Shown here: positions 53,668-64,000 of the stretch, piece by piece
How the letters are laid out: every line of letters starts with the position of its first letter
Numbering within the stretch: the first letter of the stretch is position 1
Source of the DNA: Enterobacter mori LMG 25706
Lineage (GTDB): Bacteria; Pseudomonadota; Gammaproteobacteria; Enterobacterales; Enterobacteriaceae
NCBI RefSeq assembly: GCF_000211415.1
Contig: NZ_GL890774.1
Span: 99,639 to 163,638, forward strand
Length of the DNA stretch: 64,000 nt
Reading direction: 5' to 3'
Translations under genes and position numbers: made by a program
The notes under the pieces: model-generated
What the model was told of the DNA's origin: nothing
The model's input: the letters and a program-made list of their open reading frames with translations, nothing else
The model's database searches: none

Positions 53668-53688
53668 GGGGGCTGTTTTTACGCCCCC
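53668..53688 (-). terminator. cra terminator
   Basis: GGGGGC (53668-53673) and GCCCCC (53683-53688) flank an A/T-rich loop nine bases after the cra stop; TTTC follows on the minus strand. Confidence 0.75.
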
Positions 53689-53697
53689 AGGAAATGA

Positions 53698-54702
53698 TTA
53701 ATGACGGCTTAAAATGCCACGACGATAAAGATTACGTTTGATGCGGGTAAGGCCAGGCTTTGGTTTGCGGGGCTCATCCAGGCTCGCCAGCACAATCTCC
53801 AGCACGCGTTCAGCCACGTCGCGGTGGCGCTGAGCCACGGCCAGTACCGGGCACTGCAGGAAATCGAGCAGTTCGTTATCACCAAACGTTGCGATGGCCA
53901 GATCCGATGGCAACTTCCCGTCACGACGCAGCGTCACATCCATCACCCCCTGCAGCAGCGCAAATGAGGTCGTGAACAACGCCTGAGGCATCGGATGCGT
54001 TTCGAGCCATTTTTCGAACAATTGTGCAGCGGCTTCGCGTTCATAGCTGTTGGCATAGAGATAGTGAACCTCGCGCGGATCCTCTTTCCAGGCAGTCCTG
54101 AAACCTTGCTCACGCAGGAAGCTCACCGAAAGCTCTGGCAGCGCGCCAAGATACAGCACGGTTTCGGCCGGGAAGGTTCTTAGCTCGGCCGCCAGCATTT
54201 CCGCATCATCCTGATCGGCGCCGACGACGCTGGTGAAATGCTCCCGGTCAAGGGCACGGTCGAGTGCGACAATCGGGAACGGATCGTTTGCCCAGCGCTG
54301 GTAAAAAGGATGCTCTGGCGGTAATGAGGTTGAAACGATGATGGCATCCACCTGGCGCTGGAGCAGATGCTCAATACAGCGCATCTCGTTGTCGGGCTGG
54401 TCTTCAGAACAGGCAATCAGTAATTGATAGCCACGCTGGCGTGCCTGACGTTCGAGATAGTTGGCGATACGGGTGTAGCTGGTGTTTTCCAGGTCTGGGA
54501 TCACCAGACCAATCGAGCGGGTGCGTCCAGCGCGGAGACCGGCTGCGACAGCATTCGGATGGTAGTTATGCTCACGAACCACCGCCATGACTTTTTCAAC
54601 GGTCTTATCGCTGACACGATACTGCTTTGCCTTACCGTTAATCACATAGCTGGCCGTAGTTCGTGACACGCCGGCTAACCGGGCGATTTCATCCAGTTTC
54701 AC
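53698..54702 (-). CDS. cra: Catabolite repressor/activator Cra (FruR)
   Basis: LacI-family regulator of carbon flow between glycolysis and gluconeogenesis; fructose 1-phosphate releases it from DNA. The 334-residue protein has the N-terminal helix-turn-helix [20 protein letters not shown], a hinge helix near 50-60 ([13 protein letters not shown]) and a periplasmic-binding-protein-like effector domain. It is monocistronic, with its own terminator, between ilvH and mraZ as in E. coli. Confidence 0.97.
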   Translation of the reverse strand: MKLDEIARLAGVSRTTASYVINGKAKQYRVSDKTVEKVMAVVREHNYHPNAVAAGLRAGRTRSIGLVIPDLENTSYTRIANYLERQARQRGYQLLIACSEDQPDNEMRCIEHLLQRQVDAIIVSTSLPPEHPFYQRWANDPFPIVALDRALDREHFTSVVGADQDDAEMLAAELRTFPAETVLYLGALPELSVSFLREQGFRTAWKEDPREVHYLYANSYEREAAAQLFEKWLETHPMPQALFTTSFALLQGVMDVTLRRDGKLPSDLAIATFGDNELLDFLQCPVLAVAQRHRDVAERVLEIVLASLDEPRKPKPGLTRIKRNLYRRGILSRH

Positions 54703-54827
54703 AATTGCCCCTTAAAAAAAGAAAAGAGTCCATGGCCCTGTCAAGGTTATGGTTAAATCTTTTAACATCTAAACGCAGAAAAGCCTTCGCGGCAACCGCT
54801 TTTATCTGCGTTGTCGGCTGATTACAC

Positions 54828-54856
54828 AAAAAAAAGCCCGGCTTTGGTGACCGGGC
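54828..54856 (-). terminator. ilvIH terminator
   Basis: GCCCGG (54836-54841) and CCGGGC (54851-54856) with a nine-base loop, followed on the minus strand by eight T (A run 54828-54835). Confidence 0.9.
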
Positions 54857-54881
54857 AGAAAGAGGCGAACCTTTTTGACAG

Positions 54882-55373
54882 CTAACGCATGATTTTATCG
54901 CCGCGCGAAAGGCCAACCACGCCAGAGCGCGCAACTTCTACAATTTTTGCCACATCCCGCACGGAGGCCAGGAAGGCATCCAGCTTATCACTCGTCCCCG
55001 CCAGCTGAACCGTATAAATAGAAGGCGTGACGTCAATAATCTGCCCACGGAAAATATCCGTATTGCGTTTGACCTCTTCACGTCCGTAGCCGCTGGCCTG
55101 AATTTTTACCAGCATCACCTCACGCTCAACATAAGCGCCCTGCCCCAGCTCACTCACGCGCAGCACATCAACCAGCTTATGTAGCTGTTTCTCAATCTGC
55201 TCAAGCACCTTGGCGTCGCCGACGGTCTGGATCGTCATGCGCGATAGCGTGGGATCGTCCGTCGGCGCAACGGTCAAACTTTCGATGTTGTAACCACGCT
55301 GAGCGAATAGCCCGATGACGCGTGACAGTGCGCCAGACTCGTTTTCCAGTAATACAGATAATATCCGGCGCAT
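54882..55373 (-). CDS. ilvH: Acetolactate synthase III small subunit IlvH
   Basis: Regulatory subunit of acetohydroxyacid synthase III, giving valine feedback inhibition. The 163-residue protein has an N-terminal ACT domain ([20 protein letters not shown], with the Gly/Asn valine-site residues) and a C-terminal domain. It follows ilvI after one base. Length equals E. coli IlvH. Confidence 0.97.
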   Translation of the reverse strand: MRRILSVLLENESGALSRVIGLFAQRGYNIESLTVAPTDDPTLSRMTIQTVGDAKVLEQIEKQLHKLVDVLRVSELGQGAYVEREVMLVKIQASGYGREEVKRNTDIFRGQIIDVTPSIYTVQLAGTSDKLDAFLASVRDVAKIVEVARSGVVGLSRGDKIMR

Positions 55374-55374
55374 A

Positions 55375-57099
55375 TCAGGTTCTCTCCGTTTTACTTAACC
55401 ACATTTCGTCCATACCACCACCGCGAATATGCATCGGGTAAACGTGTTCGGTGCCATCCACAATGACATCCATGAACACGAGGCGGTTGTTTTTCACGTG
55501 CTCAAGCGCTTCACCGAGTTTCGTTTCCAGCTCTGCCGGATCGGTCACTCGCATGCCAATATGCCCATAGGCTTCCGCCAGACGGACAAAGTCCGGAAGC
55601 GATTTCATATAGGATTGAGAGTGGCGACCGGAATAGATCATATCCTGCCACTGCTTCACCATGCCGAGATAGCCGTTGTTCAGGTTCAGCACCAGGACCG
55701 GCAACTCATATTGCAGCGCAGTAGACAGCTCCTGAATATTCATCTGAATGCTGCCATCACCGGTCACACAGACCACGGTTTCATCTGGCAGCGCCAGCTT
55801 CACTCCCAGCGCGGCTGGCAGACCGAAGCCCATCGTGCCTAAGCCCCCGGAGTTGATCCAGTGGCGCGGCTTATCGAACGGATAATAGAGTGCAGCAAAC
55901 ATCTGATGCTGGCCGACGTCAGACGTCACATACGCCTCGCCTTTGGTCAGACGCCAGATCGTTTCGATCACCGCCTGCGGCTTAATTTGCTCACTTTGCG
56001 TGTCGTACTTCAGACACTGACGCCCACGCCATTGTTCGATCTGCTGCCACCAGTCGCGGATCTCATCCAACGGCTGAGAGACCGTTTCCTGCGCCAGCAG
56101 ATCCAGCATTTGCTCAAGGACCTGACGCGCATCCCCGACAATAGGCACATCTGCCGGGACCGTTTTCGAAATAGAGGTGGGATCGATATCAATGTGCAAC
56201 ACGGTCGCATTCGGACAGTATTTCGCCAGGTTATTGGTGGTGCGATCGTCAAACCGAACGCCAACAGCAAAGATCACATCCGAGTTATGCATCGTCATGT
56301 TGGCTTCATAGGTGCCATGCATACCCAGCATCCCCAACGCCTGACGGTGCGTTGCCGGGAAAGCCCCCAGCCCCATGAGCGACGATGCGACAGGAAGATT
56401 TAGCTTTTCAATCAGCTCACGCAGTTGCGTTTCACAGGCGGAGTTAACGGCCCCCCCACCCACATAGACCACCGGTTTTTTCGCTGCCACAAGCGTCTGC
56501 AGCGCGCGCTTAATTTGGCCTTTGTGCCCTTGCGTCGTTGGGTTGTAGGAGCGCATGCTCACCGATTCCGGCCAGACATAAGGCAGCTTATTCGCCGGGT
56601 TCAGAATATCTTTTGGCAGATCGACCACTACCGGGCCTGGACGCCCGCTTGCTGCCAGCCAGAAGGCTTTTTTCAACACGCCGGGAATGTCTTCGGTTTG
56701 CTTAACCAGGAAGCTGTGCTTCACCACGGGGCGTGAAATCCCCACCATGTCGCATTCCTGAAAAGCATCGTAGCCAATCAAGGAGGTCGCAACCTGACCG
56801 GAAAGAATGACCAGCGGGATGGAGTCCATATACGCTGTCGCGATACCGGTAATGGCGTTGGTCGCACCAGGCCCAGACGTGACTAATACCACGCCCACTT
56901 CACCCGTCGCACGGGCCAGCCCGTCAGCCATATGTACTGCCGCCTGCTCGTGACGAACCAGAACATGGTCAATGCCGCCTACCGTATGAAGCGCATCATA
57001 AATATCGAGGACTGCGCCTCCCGGGTAGCCAAACACTTGCTTCACGCCCTGATCGATCAGCGATCGAACGACCATTTCCGCGCCAGACAACATCTCCAT
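55375..57099 (-). CDS. ilvI: Acetolactate synthase III large subunit IlvI
   Basis: Thiamine-diphosphate and FAD enzyme joining two pyruvates (or pyruvate and 2-oxobutyrate), the first common step of branched-chain amino acid synthesis. The 574-residue protein has the N-terminal catalytic Glu in [12 protein letters not shown], the FAD region and the TPP motif GDGSIQMN...NLNNGYLGM. In E. coli the operon is activated by Lrp and repressed by leucine; the 379-base gap up to leuO (57100-57478) is AT-rich, fits that promoter, and holds no gene I can support. Confidence 0.97.
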   Translation of the reverse strand: MEMLSGAEMVVRSLIDQGVKQVFGYPGGAVLDIYDALHTVGGIDHVLVRHEQAAVHMADGLARATGEVGVVLVTSGPGATNAITGIATAYMDSIPLVILSGQVATSLIGYDAFQECDMVGISRPVVKHSFLVKQTEDIPGVLKKAFWLAASGRPGPVVVDLPKDILNPANKLPYVWPESVSMRSYNPTTQGHKGQIKRALQTLVAAKKPVVYVGGGAVNSACETQLRELIEKLNLPVASSLMGLGAFPATHRQALGMLGMHGTYEANMTMHNSDVIFAVGVRFDDRTTNNLAKYCPNATVLHIDIDPTSISKTVPADVPIVGDARQVLEQMLDLLAQETVSQPLDEIRDWWQQIEQWRGRQCLKYDTQSEQIKPQAVIETIWRLTKGEAYVTSDVGQHQMFAALYYPFDKPRHWINSGGLGTMGFGLPAALGVKLALPDETVVCVTGDGSIQMNIQELSTALQYELPVLVLNLNNGYLGMVKQWQDMIYSGRHSQSYMKSLPDFVRLAEAYGHIGMRVTDPAELETKLGEALEHVKNNRLVFMDVIVDGTEHVYPMHIRGGGMDEMWLSKTERT

Positions 57100-57478
57100 G
57101 CTTTGCCTCCAGGCTTTTTGTTATAGACAGAAAGCAGAACTCATTTCCGCCCCGTCTTACGATAGGGATTAACCTATCTTATATAATGCAGAGTGATCGT
57201 TACCTTAACCGCTCGTTATAAGGCAGGCAATTGGCAAACAAGGCGGGAGAAAGGCCTTCCGGAGCAGAAAAGAGAGTCAGTCAGGAAGGTTATGGTGAAT
57301 TCATCTGTAATCAGAGGTTGGGATAATGAATCATCGCTTAAAAGTGAGATGATTCAGGAAATCATCTATTTTTGACGGTATGACAACGGCCAGAAAAAAA
57401 TCATTCAGAACAAAATATCATTAACTTTAAAAATACCAGGATAAACCGCATGCATTAATGCGATTTATCCTGACGCGC

Positions 57479-58423
57479 TTATCGACGGCAGACGCTGATA
57501 AGCAACTCTTCCATCCACTGATGCCCTTTATCCCGGCCAGCTGCTTCATGCCATGAAAGGTAACAAGTACGGCTATTAAGCTTGAGCGGTAATGGCAAAA
57601 TTTGCAGATTAAGCTGTTCAGAGAACTCTTCCGCCAGCCAACGCGGGGCAATAGCGACCAGGTGCGTCTGGGATACGACATTTAATACGCTGACCATTGC
57701 CATGCCCTGATAAGCAACGCTCGCCTGTTTATCCGCAGTGTCATACCACGGCAGGCTAAATGAAGCATACCTGTCGAGGGCGACAACGGCATGTTGTTCA
57801 TTATAGACATCGTTTTCACGCAGAGGAGCATCCATTCTCGGGTGTTTTTTACTGGCGACCAGGACCATTTCATCTTTAAATAGCGGTACACAGGAAAACT
57901 CCGGGCGACGGAACTCTTCGTATCCTAAGACAAACTCCGTTTCCTGATAACGAAGCTGGTGCTCAGTGTTCTGATTTAATGAAGACTTAAAAACCAGATG
58001 AATATTTGGCGCAATTGTTTCAACTTTATTATATATGATTGAGGTCAAATAATTGTCTAGCGGGCTGCAAACGCATAAATGGAATACTCGCTCGCTACTT
58101 AAGGGTTCAAAGCCTGACCCAGGCAGTTCATTTTGTACCAGTTGCAGCGCCTGACGAATAGAGCCAAACAGTTGAAATGCGCGGGCGGTGGGTTGGATCC
58201 CTCTCCCGTAACGCACGAACAATTCGTCGTTAAACATCAACTTAAGTCTGGCCACCGCATTACTTACCGCAGGTTGAGACATGCCAAGGGATTGAGCTGC
58301 TCGTGTGATATTCTGCTCCTGCATTACCGCGTCAAAAACGGTTAACAGATTGAGATCCACAGTGCGTAACTGAGGTTTAACCCCGTCATAAACCTGAGGT
58401 TGATTAATATTATTTAATGGCAT
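57479..58423 (-). CDS. leuO: LysR-family regulator LeuO
   Basis: H-NS antagonist and global regulator of the LysR family, normally silenced by H-NS. The 314-residue protein has an N-terminal tail, helix-turn-helix at about 24-82 ([20 protein letters not shown]) and the effector domain. The start at 58423 ([10 protein letters not shown]) gives the E. coli length; the longer frame adds 14 residues. The N-terminal 20 residues differ from E. coli, the DNA-binding domain is nearly identical. It lies between ilvIH and leuLABCD, with a 637-base gap before leuL. Confidence 0.96.
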   Translation of the reverse strand: MPLNNINQPQVYDGVKPQLRTVDLNLLTVFDAVMQEQNITRAAQSLGMSQPAVSNAVARLKLMFNDELFVRYGRGIQPTARAFQLFGSIRQALQLVQNELPGSGFEPLSSERVFHLCVCSPLDNYLTSIIYNKVETIAPNIHLVFKSSLNQNTEHQLRYQETEFVLGYEEFRRPEFSCVPLFKDEMVLVASKKHPRMDAPLRENDVYNEQHAVVALDRYASFSLPWYDTADKQASVAYQGMAMVSVLNVVSQTHLVAIAPRWLAEEFSEQLNLQILPLPLKLNSRTCYLSWHEAAGRDKGHQWMEELLISVCRR

Positions 58424-58998
58424 TTCTGACTCCACTGTCACGCTAAACTCCCTCTGCCAAAGCATTGTAATAAGTTCGAAAAATATGATTTACCATGCAT
58501 ATACGACCAGCGAAAGAGAATTATTAAAAATTCGGAAAATATAAAGGCAAACCCATCAATAGAGTACAGATGCATCTCATTGAAGCAGGGATAAAAAACA
58601 ACGTGTATTGATATCAATTACATTAGGATTGGCATGAAACCATAGTTCATATGAATAAACAATCACCCCTCAGATTAATAATAACTTAAGTTTTATTAAA
58701 CTATTAACGCCAACACCGCTGAATTAGTTAACAAACTTCTATCAATACGCCCAACGCATTCGTGTCCGAATCATTCACCACGCGCATAAATTAATGAAAT
58801 AACACATATTTCAATCCCAGAAGCGATGACAAACAAAGTATGTTCAATTGATACTAAATATATTGAAATTATTCCGGTGATAAATTTCAAGTCCAAAAAT
58901 AGACAATTAAAGAGGTCGTAAACGAGAAGACCAGCACAATTAGCTAAATGCAATAATCAGTACGATCGTGCCAGCAGGTGTAAATTTGTCACCAAGGG
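58424..58998. promoter_or_regulatory. AT-rich regulatory gap between leuO and the leu promoter
   Basis: About 575 bases, clearly richer in A/T than the flanking genes, with many A and T tracts (for example around 58480-58560 and 58660-58720). No ORF here has a ribosome site and family resemblance. In E. coli and Salmonella the corresponding region carries H-NS nucleation sites, an AT silencer and leuO promoters; the same role is inferred here. Confidence 0.6.
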
Positions 58999-59027
58999 TT
59001 GACATGAACAGTCGTATCCAGTACCAC
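58999..59027 (+). promoter_or_regulatory. leuLABCD promoter
   Basis: TTGACA (58999-59004), 17 bases, TACCAC (59022-59027), giving a start about 25 bases before leuL. Position and -35 box match the E. coli and Salmonella leu promoter; the -10 box is weak. Confidence 0.75.
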
Positions 59028-59060
59028 TAAAAGCATATTGAATTTAACGGAGCACGATTC

Positions 59061-59147
59061 ATGACACGCATCATTCGTTTCACCGGTCTACTACTACTAA
59101 ACGCATCCACTGTGCGCGGTAGACTGGCGGGCGAAATTCAGCGTTGA
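59061..59147 (+). CDS. leuL: leu operon leader peptide LeuL
   Basis: A 28-residue leader peptide, MTRIIRFTGLLLLNAS and onward, ending at TGA 59145. Codons 10-13 are four consecutive CTA leucine codons, a rare codon in enterobacteria, so leucyl-tRNA shortage stalls the ribosome here and prevents the terminator at 59169-59195 from forming. ACGGAG precedes the ATG by seven bases. It matches E. coli LeuL in length and in the placement of the Leu block. Confidence 0.95.
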   Translation: MTRIIRFTGLLLLNASTVRGRLAGEIQR

Positions 59148-59168
59148 ATCGTCACCAGTAAGACTAAA

Positions 59169-59195
59169 AACCCGCGCCACTGCGCGGGTTTTTTT
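59169..59195 (+). terminator. leu attenuator
   Basis: AACCCGCGC (59169-59177), a four-base loop and GCGCGGGTT (59182-59190) followed by T through 59195, 21 bases after leuL and 49 before the leuA start. Terminates when leucine is plentiful. Confidence 0.93.
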
Positions 59196-59238
59196 ATGCT
59201 CGTAGCAAGGCGCCCTAAGACTGACAAGGACCTAACCC

Positions 59239-61901
<2,663 letters not shown>

Positions 61902-61903
61902 TC

Positions 61904-63304
61904 ATGGCTAAGACGTTATATGAAAAGTTGTTTGATGCGCACGTTGTCTACGAGGCGCCAAACGAAACCCCGCTGCTGTACATTGACCGCCACCTGGTGC
62001 ACGAAGTGACCTCACCTCAGGCATTTGACGGCCTGCGCGCGCACAAGCGCCCGGTACGTCAGCCGGGTAAAACCTTCGCGACGATGGATCACAACGTTTC
62101 CACACAGACCAAAGACATTAATGCCTCAGGTGAGATGGCCCGCATTCAGATGCAGGAACTGATTAAGAACTGCAACGAGTTTGGCGTTGAGCTGTACGAC
62201 CTGAACCATCCCTATCAGGGCATCGTCCACGTGATGGGGCCAGAACAGGGGATTACCCTGCCGGGCATGACCATTGTGTGCGGTGACTCCCATACCGCGA
62301 CCCACGGCGCGTTTGGCGCGCTGGCGTTCGGGATTGGCACTTCCGAAGTGGAACATGTTCTGGCAACGCAGACCCTGAAGCAGGGTCGCGCCAAGACCAT
62401 GAAGATTGAGGTAAAAGGTAAAGCCGCGCCGGGCATCACCGCGAAAGACATCGTGCTGGCGATCATCGGCAAAACCGGCAGCGCTGGCGGTACCGGCCAC
62501 GTTGTTGAGTTCTGCGGTGAAGCCATTCAGGCGCTGAGCATGGAAGGGCGTATGACCCTGTGCAACATGGCCATTGAAATGGGCGCCAAAGCCGGTCTGG
62601 TCGCGCCGGACGAAACCACATTCAACTACGTCAAGGGCCGTCTGCACGCGCCAAAAGAACAGAATTATGTCGATGCCGTCAAATACTGGAAAACCCTGAA
62701 AACCGACGACGGTGCGAGCTTTGATACCGTTGTCACGCTGCAGGCAGAAGAGATTGCGCCGCAGGTTACCTGGGGCACCAACCCGGGTCAGGTGATTTCC
62801 GTCAACGACAGCATCCCCGATCCGGCGTCTTTCGCCGATCCGGTCGAGCGCGCCAGTGCGGAAAAAGCGCTGGCCTATATGGGGCTGAAACCTGGCGTTC
62901 CGTTGACCGACGTAACCATTGATAAAGTCTTTATTGGTTCCTGCACCAACTCCCGTATCGAAGATTTGCGTGCCGCCGCCGAGATTGCCAAAGGCCGCAA
63001 AGTGGCACCAGGCGTGCAGGCGCTGGTGGTTCCAGGCTCCGGTCCGGTGAAGGCGCAGGCGGAAGCAGAAGGTCTGGATAAGATCTTCATTGAAGCAGGC
63101 TTCGAATGGCGTCTACCTGGCTGCTCCATGTGTCTGGCGATGAACAACGACCGCCTGAATCCGGGCGAGCGCTGCGCATCCACCAGCAACCGTAACTTTG
63201 AAGGCCGTCAGGGCCGAGGTGGGCGCACCCATCTGGTCAGCCCGGCAATGGCCGCCGCTGCGGCAGTTACCGGTCATTTCGCCGATATTCGCAGCCTCAA
63301 ATAA
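61904..63304 (+). CDS. leuC: 3-isopropylmalate dehydratase large subunit LeuC
   Basis: Iron-sulfur subunit of isopropylmalate isomerase. The 466-residue aconitase-family protein has cluster cysteines in [16 protein letters not shown] and [13 protein letters not shown] and the active-site segment [19 protein letters not shown]. It works with LeuD, whose start is ten bases downstream after AAGGAGA. Confidence 0.98.
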   Translation: MAKTLYEKLFDAHVVYEAPNETPLLYIDRHLVHEVTSPQAFDGLRAHKRPVRQPGKTFATMDHNVSTQTKDINASGEMARIQMQELIKNCNEFGVELYDLNHPYQGIVHVMGPEQGITLPGMTIVCGDSHTATHGAFGALAFGIGTSEVEHVLATQTLKQGRAKTMKIEVKGKAAPGITAKDIVLAIIGKTGSAGGTGHVVEFCGEAIQALSMEGRMTLCNMAIEMGAKAGLVAPDETTFNYVKGRLHAPKEQNYVDAVKYWKTLKTDDGASFDTVVTLQAEEIAPQVTWGTNPGQVISVNDSIPDPASFADPVERASAEKALAYMGLKPGVPLTDVTIDKVFIGSCTNSRIEDLRAAAEIAKGRKVAPGVQALVVPGSGPVKAQAEAEGLDKIFIEAGFEWRLPGCSMCLAMNNDRLNPGERCASTSNRNFEGRQGRGGRTHLVSPAMAAAAAVTGHFADIRSLK

Positions 63305-63314
63305 GGAGACAATC

Positions 63315-63920
63315 ATGGCAGAGAAATTTACCCAACATACAGGCCGGGTTGTCCCGCTGGACGCCGCTAACGTCGATACTGATGCGATCATTCCTAAGCA
63401 GTTTTTACAGAAAGTAACGCGTACCGGTTTTGGTGCACACCTGTTCAACGACTGGCGTTTCCTGGACGATAAGGGCGAAGTACCTAATCCGGAATTCGTG
63501 CTGAATTTTCCGGAATACAAAGGCGCCTCCATTTTGCTGGCGCGGGAAAACTTTGGCTGCGGTTCATCCCGTGAACATGCGCCGTGGGCGCTCACGGACT
63601 ACGGCTTTAAAGTGGTCATAGCCCCGAGCTTCGCGGATATCTTCTACGGCAACAGCTTCAACAACCAGTTACTGCCGGTCACGCTGAGCGATGAACAGGT
63701 CGATGAGCTGTTTGCGCTGGTGCAGGCAAATCCGGGCATATCGTTTGAAGTTGATCTGGAAGCGGAAGTGGTGAAAGCCGGGGATAAGACCTACAGCTTC
63801 AGCATTGATGCGTTCCGCCGTCACTGCATGCTGAACGGTCTCGACAGCATTGGTTTAACTCTCCAGCACGAAGACGCTATCTCAGCGTACGAGAAAAAAC
63901 AGCCTGCGTTTATGGGCTAA
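63315..63920 (+). CDS. leuD: 3-isopropylmalate dehydratase small subunit LeuD
   Basis: Swivel-domain subunit that completes the LeuCD active site. The 201-residue protein has the family motifs [12 protein letters not shown] and [16 protein letters not shown]. The ATG at 63315 follows AAGGAGA; an in-frame upstream start inside leuC is not credible. Last gene of the operon. Confidence 0.97.
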   Translation: MAEKFTQHTGRVVPLDAANVDTDAIIPKQFLQKVTRTGFGAHLFNDWRFLDDKGEVPNPEFVLNFPEYKGASILLARENFGCGSSREHAPWALTDYGFKVVIAPSFADIFYGNSFNNQLLPVTLSDEQVDELFALVQANPGISFEVDLEAEVVKAGDKTYSFSIDAFRRHCMLNGLDSIGLTLQHEDAISAYEKKQPAFMG

Positions 63921-63923
63921 AGG

Positions 63924-63950
63924 CAATGGCCCGCAGGGTGCGGGCCATTG
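63924..63950 (+). terminator. Hairpin at the end of the leu operon
   Basis: CAATGGCCCGC (63924-63934) pairs over 11 bases with GCGGGCCATTG (63940-63950), three bases after the leuD stop. There is no T run, so it may act as a stabilising 3' hairpin with termination further on. The last 50 bases of the window show nothing else. Confidence 0.6.
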
Positions 63951-64000
63951 ATAAGGGTGCGTTGAGGCTCAACCACTCTGGAGAGGCGGGGAAATTTCCC

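Noticed and set aside
57193-57375. 60-codon plus-strand ORF between ilvI and leuO
   Set aside because: Lies in the ilvIH control region, has no ribosome site and no similarity that I can recognise.
58771-58953. 60-codon minus-strand ORF in the leuO-leuL gap
   Set aside because: AT-rich region with low information; no ribosome site or conserved features.

Overview
The window is a chromosomal backbone segment of a gamma-proteobacterium of the order Enterobacterales. Gene order and protein sequences follow the Escherichia coli leu-to-cueO region (the 1.7-2.9 minute area) almost gene for gene, in reverse orientation. Locus-specific content (a chromosomal traT homologue, a DUF3300/DUF2950 pair, and a GH43/sugar-symporter pair between aroP and ampE) and protein details point to Enterobacter or a close relative such as Lelliottia or Leclercia. 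This is inference from memory of the families, not from a database search.

Layout, left to right. 1-4.4 kb: cueO (copper oxidase, with a CueR-type promoter), yacC, speE-speD (spermidine synthesis), yacL. 4.4-11.2 kb: acnB, then an accessory stretch divergent from it. This stretch holds a probable type I toxin-antitoxin locus (small hydrophobic protein, structured leader, divergent antisense RNA), a frameshifted DUF3300 gene, a DUF2950 gene and a TraT-like lipoprotein gene. 11.2-18.3 kb: the pyruvate dehydrogenase operon pdhR-aceE-aceF-lpd. 18.8-22.7 kb: aroP plus a two-gene sugar uptake and GH43 hydrolase unit. 22.7-28.3 kb: ampE-ampD, nadC, and the type IV pilin cluster ppdD-hofB-hofC. 28.3-31.7 kb: guaC, coaE, zapD, yacG, mutT. 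31.7-53.1 kb: the secA-secM-lpxC genes and the complete division and cell wall (dcw) cluster from ftsZ back to mraZ, most genes overlapping or separated by a few bases. 53.7-57.1 kb: cra and ilvIH. 57.5-64 kb: leuO, an AT-rich regulatory gap, and leuLABCD with its attenuator.

The genes form a few physiological blocks: central carbon (PDH complex, aconitase), polyamines, NAD and CoA synthesis, peptidoglycan precursor synthesis and septation, lipid A commitment (LpxC), protein export (SecA/SecM), and branched-chain amino acid synthesis (IlvIH, LeuABCD, LeuO).

Two things stand out. First, at 7250-7748 a 38-codon hydrophobic ORF has its Shine-Dalgarno sequence locked in a long-range stem. A divergent approximately 80-nt RNA with its own terminator carries at its 5' end a 14-nt segment complementary to the loop and stem of that leader. 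This is the architecture of tisB/istR-1 and timP/timR type I toxin-antitoxin systems, and it is the best candidate for an undescribed system here. Second, secA, an essential gene, is interrupted by a single in-frame TAG at codon 176 in an otherwise full-length 901-residue frame. A sequencing error, an amber suppressor or a genuine defect are all possible. A frameshift in the DUF3300 gene and an odd Val-Val to Gly-Gly change in lpd are further places to check sequence quality. No tRNA, rRNA, CRISPR array, insertion sequence or prophage was seen.
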